DNA of 64,000 bases from JAGQZY01 sp964588335 (GTDB taxonomy: Bacteria > Bdellovibrionota > Bdellovibrionia > Bdellovibrionales > JAGQZY01): the NCBI GenBank assembly GCA_964588335.1, contig CAZPOV010000001.1, positions 248,001 through 312,000 on the forward strand, given 5' to 3'. How positions within the stretch are numbered: the stretch's first letter is position 1; the number at the start of each line of letters is the position of its first letter. A program made the position numbers and the translations under genes. The notes beneath the pieces are model-generated. The model was not told the DNA's origin and did no database searches. It saw only the letters and a program-made list of their open reading frames with translations. Below are positions 58,498-64,000 of this stretch, piece after piece.

Positions 58498-61089
58498 ATG
58501 AAACTGAAGCTAGCCATCATTCATTTAGATATGGTTGTTGAAACATTGGAGCTGGAGCCCGGTGAGTATTCCATTGGCCGTGGCAGCCATAATAATATTG
58601 TGGTGCAGCATTTTTCTTTAGCTCCGGATCACGGCAAAATATTTTTCGACGATGATAAATGGTTTTACGAAAACAAAGAGAAGTCTCGTAAGCATGTTGT
58701 CGATCACTCTGGGATATTTAATATTACCGATCACATCGGTTTGGCGACTCAGCGCTATGTCGAGAAAGGTGAAGCCAAGCTTAGTTTTTATTCCGCTATT
58801 CACGGTGAACATCAAGAGAAGCTCAAAAAGAGATTGTTGGTGGTCGCCAGTAGTGTGGCGGCCCTGTTGTTAGCGGTGGGTCTGGGGTACTGGGCTGTGC
58901 GCTCTGAGCCCGAGGCTGTGCAGCAATCAAAATTGATCAGTCGGGTGCGCGATAAAATTGTTGAATTCGAAGCCAACCGTGACGAGAAATCGATTGAAGA
59001 CTTTAAAAAATACGCTGGACTGTCGGATGCCGACTTTAAAGACTCCAGTGGTTTTTGCACGGGCTTTTTAGTCGGTCCCAATATTGTTTTGACGGCGGCC
59101 CATTGTTTGTTTGGGCGAGTGGTCATAGACATCAATAATGATTTTTATTTAAAAACATCGGATGGCAAAAAACACAAAATCCAACAAGTCTTGGGATTTG
59201 ATGTTAAGCGCGACTATTTATTCCTGAAAACAGAAGGTATGGAATCCTACGGCCACCTGAATTTTGCCGCTGGCTATGATGTTGAGCAAACGGTCTACAC
59301 GGTCGGTAACGTTCATGGAGAGGGGATTGCGATTCGTGATGGAATTGTTTCCAGCGAAACCACCGATTTGGATGATCCTAGTGTGACATTCTTACGCTAC
59401 AGCGCCGGCACCAGTCCGGGCAACAGTGGCGGCCCTTTGTTAAACAAAGAGGGTGATGTGGTGGCTCTGGTTTTTGCAGCAACCAATTCCGAGAACTTCA
59501 ATTTGGGAACACCATCACGAGATTTGATTGCGGCTTACGAAAAGTTTGTCGAAAATGCCGACAAAGATCATAAAGTCGAATTGGCAATGAAGCGGGTCTT
59601 AAATTTTAAGCCAGCGATGATGTTGCAGGCTTTGTCTTTACCCTATTTGCCGCAGTTTGATGAGTATCCTGAAATTTCCCAAGTTTTTAACGAGGTCACC
59701 GTCGAGATCGATGTTCCCATGGATTTTGATAAAGTTGATGAACTTATTTTAACGCCATTAAACACCAAAGTGATCGAGACCTTTTATGAGGTGCAAGACA
59801 TTCTGAAGAAAAAAGATGAGATTGTTTTGGACTGGAAATCGTTTGTCACCGAAGAGACACCAGCGATCCTGCCGTCCCAGTTTGATGTATCACAAAGTGT
59901 GTTCACTAAAATTGAGGATCGGTACTATCCGCAATTGGCTGGTTTGATCGACAGTCCCTCCAAGTCCGACTTTACCAAATATAAAAAACAACTCAAAAAA
60001 GAAGATAAATTTGATTTTCAGTCCTACGGCTACAACATCGAAGTCAGTCAGGATAAGATTGATCTTTTGAAATCGGATATATTGTACGTTCCAAAAGATG
60101 AGACGGGGTCCAAGGACCGTTTACAAAGCTTGTCCTATGGGGCGCCGAATTCACAATTGGTTATTTATGGAGACAACGACCTAAGGACAAAAGGCTTTTT
60201 TGGTATCAAATTATTTTTAAAGAACTTTATCGGTCGGCAGGGTGTGATTGGCAACACCAGTTCTCGGTTTGTGCGTCCAGCGGCCATGAAGGATTTTACG
60301 ATCAGCGAAATCAAAATCGATCAGGACGAGATCGTGGCAGCCGATGTGGAAGATCGGTTGGGACGTAAGTGGCGTCGCGAGTGGGTGAAGCTTTTTGAGT
60401 CGACCAACATCATTACCTACTGCACCGACATGCCCGAAGGAACGTTTTGTTTGGCTCGGCTCCTGAATGTGCACAATGATCACCTATTAAAAATTATTGA
60501 AAACAATTTTAGAAAATTTATTTTATCTCACTTATTAATCAATCCTTATTTTTGGGAAAAGCAAGCCTTACAAGCCTTTTTGAAAGCCGGCAAAGCGGAA
60601 AACAAGCCTTTGATGAATGGAGTATCCATAGATATTAAAAAAGAGGCAATTCACGGTTCGGTTTCTAAGTTTCCTTTTCAGTTCGAGATTCCGGAACCCG
60701 ATAAGATAGAAAGCATCCGTTTGCAAACCGGTTTATATCGTGGCGATGGCGATCCTTATTGGACTGGCTATGGTTTGGAGTGGGTGCAAAGGGAAGAGGA
60801 TAAAGACCTGGTTTGTGGCTTGGGCCTTGAGGCCTTTGGAACTCAGTCGGCTTTTATGTTGAATTTCTTACGCGATCGCCGCAAACAAGAAAAATTGCGA
60901 AAAATTAAGGGTGAAGATGCCAAACCTTTACCGGGTGTTTGGTACAAACCGTTTCGCGGCTTAAAGCATCCTTTCCAAATTTATGGTTATTGTGCGCCTC
61001 TGGAAGAGGATCCGCGGGTTTCCGGGCAGTACTTTGTCGACTTTAAAAACTCTAAACCCCTGAAATATAAGTACAAAATTTCGCAGTAA
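58498..61089 (+). CDS. FHA-like domain fused through a membrane helix to a trypsin-like protease, with a long unknown tail
   Basis: An 863-residue protein. Residues about 1-100 are an FHA-like domain (YSIGRGSHNNIVVQHF, LAPDHGKIFF, though the usual SxxH is APDH). A membrane helix at 112-132 follows. The periplasmic part holds a trypsin-type domain with GFCTGFLVGPNIVLTAAHC (His202), Asp239 in KRDYLFLK and Ser310 in GTSPGNSGGPLL, a complete triad. About 500 residues after it are unrecognised. The topology would place FHA in the cytoplasm and protease in the periplasm, so a phospho-signal could be linked to envelope proteolysis. Co-located with a lipoprotein and an acyltransferase. Confidence 0.85.
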   Translation: MKLKLAIIHLDMVVETLELEPGEYSIGRGSHNNIVVQHFSLAPDHGKIFFDDDKWFYENKEKSRKHVVDHSGIFNITDHIGLATQRYVEKGEAKLSFYSAIHGEHQEKLKKRLLVVASSVAALLLAVGLGYWAVRSEPEAVQQSKLISRVRDKIVEFEANRDEKSIEDFKKYAGLSDADFKDSSGFCTGFLVGPNIVLTAAHCLFGRVVIDINNDFYLKTSDGKKHKIQQVLGFDVKRDYLFLKTEGMESYGHLNFAAGYDVEQTVYTVGNVHGEGIAIRDGIVSSETTDLDDPSVTFLRYSAGTSPGNSGGPLLNKEGDVVALVFAATNSENFNLGTPSRDLIAAYEKFVENADKDHKVELAMKRVLNFKPAMMLQALSLPYLPQFDEYPEISQVFNEVTVEIDVPMDFDKVDELILTPLNTKVIETFYEVQDILKKKDEIVLDWKSFVTEETPAILPSQFDVSQSVFTKIEDRYYPQLAGLIDSPSKSDFTKYKKQLKKEDKFDFQSYGYNIEVSQDKIDLLKSDILYVPKDETGSKDRLQSLSYGAPNSQLVIYGDNDLRTKGFFGIKLFLKNFIGRQGVIGNTSSRFVRPAAMKDFTISEIKIDQDEIVAADVEDRLGRKWRREWVKLFESTNIITYCTDMPEGTFCLARLLNVHNDHLLKIIENNFRKFILSHLLINPYFWEKQALQAFLKAGKAENKPLMNGVSIDIKKEAIHGSVSKFPFQFEIPEPDKIESIRLQTGLYRGDGDPYWTGYGLEWVQREEDKDLVCGLGLEAFGTQSAFMLNFLRDRRKQEKLRKIKGEDAKPLPGVWYKPFRGLKHPFQIYGYCAPLEEDPRVSGQYFVDFKNSKPLKYKYKISQ

Positions 61090-61157
61090 AACGACCGAAT
61101 TGCGGTTGTCGCTATTCCTAGAGGCTGCTATAAATTGAGCCTTGAAAAAGGATGGCT

Positions 61158-61616
61158 ATGAGACATTGCTTCAACAAAGTTTTTTGCCTTGTGATCTTAA
61201 CGGCTTTGGCCGCTTGTGAAAACGCCTCGGAGACCGTTGTCGGAATTCCCAACGTTCAGGTGGGGTGCAACACCACGGATGATCCCGGTTGTCCGGCTAA
61301 TGGAAGTCCAACCGCTTTTGTACGAATGTCTCGATCGGGCTGTGGTGATAGTATTAACTTTGAGCCTATTGCTACTGGTTCGGTGGTTATGAATTGTGAC
61401 AGCACTGGCTGTGATGGTGTGGTGACGACGTGGACCAATCCAGAAACGTCTGATTCAGTGAACGAAATTTTAACCGGTCGAATGGATATTTGTTCACAGG
61501 TCGACCTTAACGATTCTGGAGGATCTCCTGATACCGGGGATTTGATTAATGAGGAATCAAGAAGCATTAACTCCTCCGTCACTCTAACCGTTGAAACTTG
61601 GGAAGTGGCTCCGTGA
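61158..61616 (+). CDS. Lipoprotein of unknown function
   Basis: A 152-residue lipoprotein: signal peptide with lipobox LAAC (Cys20) and a mature part rich in Asp, Ser, Thr and six cysteines (GCNTTDDPGC, SGCGDS, MNCDSTGC) that may form disulfides. No family was recognised. The ATG at 61158 has AAAAGG five bases upstream; the ATG two codons earlier overlaps that site. It follows the FHA-trypsin gene after 68 bases, and its stop overlaps the acyltransferase start by one base (TGATG). Confidence 0.75.
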   Translation: MRHCFNKVFCLVILTALAACENASETVVGIPNVQVGCNTTDDPGCPANGSPTAFVRMSRSGCGDSINFEPIATGSVVMNCDSTGCDGVVTTWTNPETSDSVNEILTGRMDICSQVDLNDSGGSPDTGDLINEESRSINSSVTLTVETWEVAP

Positions 61617-62404
61617 TGGCTATGGATTGGGAAGCTGGAAAGAATTTACTGAAGACCAACTATCAAGTCTCACGCTACACTTTGCAGGGCCTTCGCAATC
61701 AGTTGAAAAACCGCAACAATGATGTGGCCAGACGCCAGCGCGGACTGGAGATCACGGCTGAGAATTCGAAGCGCGTTTTAGAAAGACTCAATGTCAAGAT
61801 CAACACCCATTTTGTTCGCGAAAACCTATTTGACCGCAATTATTTTATGGTCTGTAACCACATGTCCTACTTGGATATTCTGGTCTTAAGTTCGGTGCAG
61901 CCGGCGGTGTTTGTTACCAGTGTTGAAATGGAAAAGACCTTTTTCCTTGGCGATATGGCGAAGCTGGGAGGCTCGTTTTTTGTCGATCGAGTCAATCGCC
62001 GAAAAATGAAAGAAGAGGTGCAGGCTCTGGTGAATTTATTGAACCAAAAATTCAATGTGTTTATTTTTCCAGAAGGGACTAGCACGGATGGCAGTCAGAT
62101 TCTTCCCTTTAAAAAATCTTTGTTTCGAGTGCCTTTCCAAACCCAGTTTCCGATTCTTCCCATTTGCCTAAAATATCGGAGTATCGATGGTGAGCCGTTC
62201 TCAAAAGAAAACTGTGATCGCATCTGTTGGTACGATGATATGACCTTTGCGCCACATTTTTTGCAGCTCATGAAGCTTAAAGAAATGCAGGTTGATTTAC
62301 ATTACTTAGAGCCCTTGGATCCGAAGAACTTCGAAAACCATGGGGATTTGGCGCAAGCGGCCCGTGACCGTATTGCCGATGTCTATTTTTCCTCCCGCCA
62401 GTGA
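61616..62404 (+). CDS. 1-acylglycerol-3-phosphate acyltransferase (PlsC-like)
   Basis: A 262-residue membrane-associated acyltransferase. The catalytic NHMSYLD (NHx4D, about residue 81) and the substrate motif FPEGTSTDGSQILPFKKSLF define the PlsC family, which acylates lysophosphatidate or related acceptors. The divergent N-terminus and the location after a lipoprotein gene leave the acceptor open; it might be a lysophospholipid or an ornithine-type lipid. The start is ATG 61616 overlapping the lipoprotein stop; a longer frame upstream has no support. Confidence 0.87.
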   Translation: MAMDWEAGKNLLKTNYQVSRYTLQGLRNQLKNRNNDVARRQRGLEITAENSKRVLERLNVKINTHFVRENLFDRNYFMVCNHMSYLDILVLSSVQPAVFVTSVEMEKTFFLGDMAKLGGSFFVDRVNRRKMKEEVQALVNLLNQKFNVFIFPEGTSTDGSQILPFKKSLFRVPFQTQFPILPICLKYRSIDGEPFSKENCDRICWYDDMTFAPHFLQLMKLKEMQVDLHYLEPLDPKNFENHGDLAQAARDRIADVYFSSRQ

Positions 62405-62503
62405 TCTGTAAATCGCTGAAATCATTGCAAGATTAGATGCACTGTCCCTAGCTCTGCGGCCTATTCAAGCCTATTTTTTTGGGTTTGAGTCGAAGGAGGA
62501 CTG

Positions 62504-64000
62504 ATGAAGAGGCGCTTTTTATTACCATGGGTTGCGACCTGTGCCCTAATTTTTTCATGTACGACCACCCAGAAAACCAGTGAGATTCCGGATCGTCGAG
62601 AATTCCCAGTGGACCCGAAGGTGAACCCTTGTAATGATTTTTTTCAACACGCTTGCGGCCCAGCCCTAGCCAATTTTAAACTACGAGAGGATCGTAGCCG
62701 ACATATTTTTTCGTTTAACGACTCCTATGAAAGAGTTTTGAGTGCAAAGAAACAATATTTAAAAGATCTAAAGTCTAAAAAGACTTTCAATGAAAAAAGT
62801 CGTCAGCTTCATGACTACTACGTCTCTTGTATGAACGAAGACGCCCGCGCCGAAGAAGAAAAAGAGGTTTTGGCACAAAGAGTGAAAACGGTTCAAAGCT
62901 TGAAAACTAAAAAAGAGTTTATCGATTACCTGGTTCAGCAGTCCTTACAGGGGCGCGACTCCCACGTGACCTATGGAAATATCGCCAACTTGGATAACAG
63001 CGATATTTATGACTTTATTATTCTACCGGCTCAAATGACGTCGATGCCTGAGAAAAGTTACTACGAAAATAAAGAACTGATGAAAGAGTTTAAGTCTATC
63101 GCCACCGACTTTTTTAAATTGGCGGATATGGATAACCCTGAAAAGCGAGCCGAGTGGGTGGCCGAGTTTGAAAGTGAATATATTAAGAATTATCCGACTC
63201 CCGCGGAGATGCGCCCTCTTTGGTCCAAGCGTGCCTATTCAAAGCGTTCGCATCTCTTAGGATATAAAAACCTTGAATTGGGACCGATTTTTGAGAAAGT
63301 TCCTAAGAAAACGAAAATAAGAAATCCCATGGATAGTGTTTTTGTGTTCCTTAACAAGGCGATCGATAAGTACAGTTTGGATCAGTTAAAAAGTGCTTAC
63401 CTTTTTCAATCCGTGGAAGGTTACTTAGACCAAGGCTATCCGGACTACTTTCAGAAGTCTTTTGATTTTACCCACAAGTATCTTGGTGGACCTCCCAAAC
63501 GATCAAGTTTGGATGAGCGTTGCACCGAAGATGTGATGGCCAAGTTCACTAAAGAGATTGATCATGAACTTTTTGATTCATTCTTCCCAAATTTTCCTGA
63601 AAAGAAATTTGTCAGTTTATTAGAAAAGGTGCGCAGCTCAATCATTGAAGGTTTGATTCGCAACAAGTGGTTGTCAAAAGAGTCAAAAGCGGCGGCTATC
63701 AAGAAAATCAAAAATGCCACCTTCCAAGTGGTTAAACCCAATACTGAAAAAGAATGGGACTTTAACCCTGTGGCGGACTACAAACCTAAAAAATACATCC
63801 ATAATCAAGAGACTCTCGCCGCCAATTTGTCGGAGCGTGAGTTCAGGCGCTTACCTAAACCTGTGGATAAATCCATCTGGTATATGGGGCCGTTGACAGT
63901 CAATGCTTACTACTCTCCCACCAGCAACAAGTTTGTGATGCCGGCTGGTATCTTGCAATACCCCTTTTACGATCCTGAGCTTCCAGATTGGGTGAACTTA
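62504..64000 (+). CDS. M13 (neprilysin/PepO) metallopeptidase lipoprotein, 5' part only
   Basis: The visible 499 codons run off the window end. They begin with a signal peptide and lipobox (LIFSC), then PKVNPCNDFFQHACGPAL, the N-terminal signature of M13 peptidases, and near the end VNAYYSPTSNKFVMPAGILQ, which normally precedes the zinc motif HExxH by about 40-50 residues. The zinc site itself is beyond the window. As a lipoprotein it would cleave peptides at the envelope. A strong AAGGAGGA site precedes the ATG at 62504. Confidence 0.9.
   Translation, partial: MKRRFLLPWVATCALIFSCTTTQKTSEIPDRREFPVDPKVNPCNDFFQHACGPALANFKLREDRSRHIFSFNDSYERVLSAKKQYLKDLKSKKTFNEKSRQLHDYYVSCMNEDARAEEEKEVLAQRVKTVQSLKTKKEFIDYLVQQSLQGRDSHVTYGNIANLDNSDIYDFIILPAQMTSMPEKSYYENKELMKEFKSIATDFFKLADMDNPEKRAEWVAEFESEYIKNYPTPAEMRPLWSKRAYSKRSHLLGYKNLELGPIFEKVPKKTKIRNPMDSVFVFLNKAIDKYSLDQLKSAYLFQSVEGYLDQGYPDYFQKSFDFTHKYLGGPPKRSSLDERCTEDVMAKFTKEIDHELFDSFFPNFPEKKFVSLLEKVRSSIIEGLIRNKWLSKESKAAAIKKIKNATFQVVKPNTEKEWDFNPVADYKPKKYIHNQETLAANLSEREFRRLPKPVDKSIWYMGPLTVNAYYSPTSNKFVMPAGILQYPFYDPELPDWVNL

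Noticed and set aside
63862..63870. TGTGGATAA, a DnaA box on the minus strand
   Set aside because: It is inside the M13 peptidase coding sequence and encodes ordinary residues; a single box is expected by chance.
1..64000. tRNA, rRNA, CRISPR arrays, insertion sequences, prophage or integrase genes
   Set aside because: None were recognised on either strand; gaps are too short and no transposase-like frame or repeat array was seen.

Overview
The window looks like a chromosomal segment of a free-living Gram-negative bacterium, most probably of the Bdellovibrionota (Bdellovibrio-like predators). This is inference from the gene set: many secreted or lipid-anchored proteins and peptidases, FHA-rich membrane proteins beside a Tad-type pilus gene, a DivIVA protein behind yggS-proC, menaquinone rather than ubiquinone genes, 4-hydroxyphenylpyruvate dioxygenase and a PIF1-like helicase. 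No 16S rRNA is present to settle it. Coding density is very high: start/stop overlaps of the ATGA type are common, several convergent gene pairs overlap at their stop codons, and I see no rRNA, tRNA, CRISPR array, insertion sequence or prophage.

Layout. 1-1970 (minus): pantothenate genes, a DUF2520/Rossmann reductase-like gene, panB and the 5' part of panC. 2077-3152: membrane-anchored protein and lipoprotein. 3156-4927 (minus): rhodanese and HAD 5'-nucleotidase. 5055-8514: PIF1-like helicase, hppD, ribD. 8502-13794 (minus): three exported proteins, the middle one an amidohydrolase whose 3' end looks frameshifted. 13995-19164: a MarR-type regulator divergent from a biotin operon bioB-bioF-bioDA (fused) plus a putative diiron ferritin-like protein. 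19220-24685: periplasmic MsrAB, OmpA-type lipoprotein, DUF218 protein, MMPL/RND exporter, YceI. 24863-30720: M16 peptidase, ExbD/ExbB pair, sulfatase-fold lipoprotein. 30697-37128 (minus): tadC, DUF192, three FHA membrane proteins and a PP2C-like protein. 37157-41224: maf, yggS, proC, divIVA, an MFS exporter. 41221-45661: small secreted protein, valS, a cysteine-rich secreted putative peptidase and its partner. 46015-49840: tandem PspC, PspA-like protein and unknowns. 49837-57598: ubiE/menG, aroF, menF-D-H-A-C-E. 57585-64000: MOSC protein, FHA-trypsin fusion, lipoprotein, PlsC-like acyltransferase, and the 5' part of an M13 peptidase.

How the parts work together. AroF feeds chorismate to MenF-D-H-C-E and MenA, with the methylase UbiE/MenG completing menaquinone; menB is not in the window. 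The biotin operon holds every late step but no recognised pimeloyl-making gene, which makes its fourth, diiron-like gene the most interesting unknown here. The FHA/TadC/PP2C-like operon suggests a phospho-regulated inner-membrane assembly platform, and the FHA-trypsin protein at 58 kb belongs to the same architectural theme. PspC/PspA and neighbours look like a membrane-integrity module.
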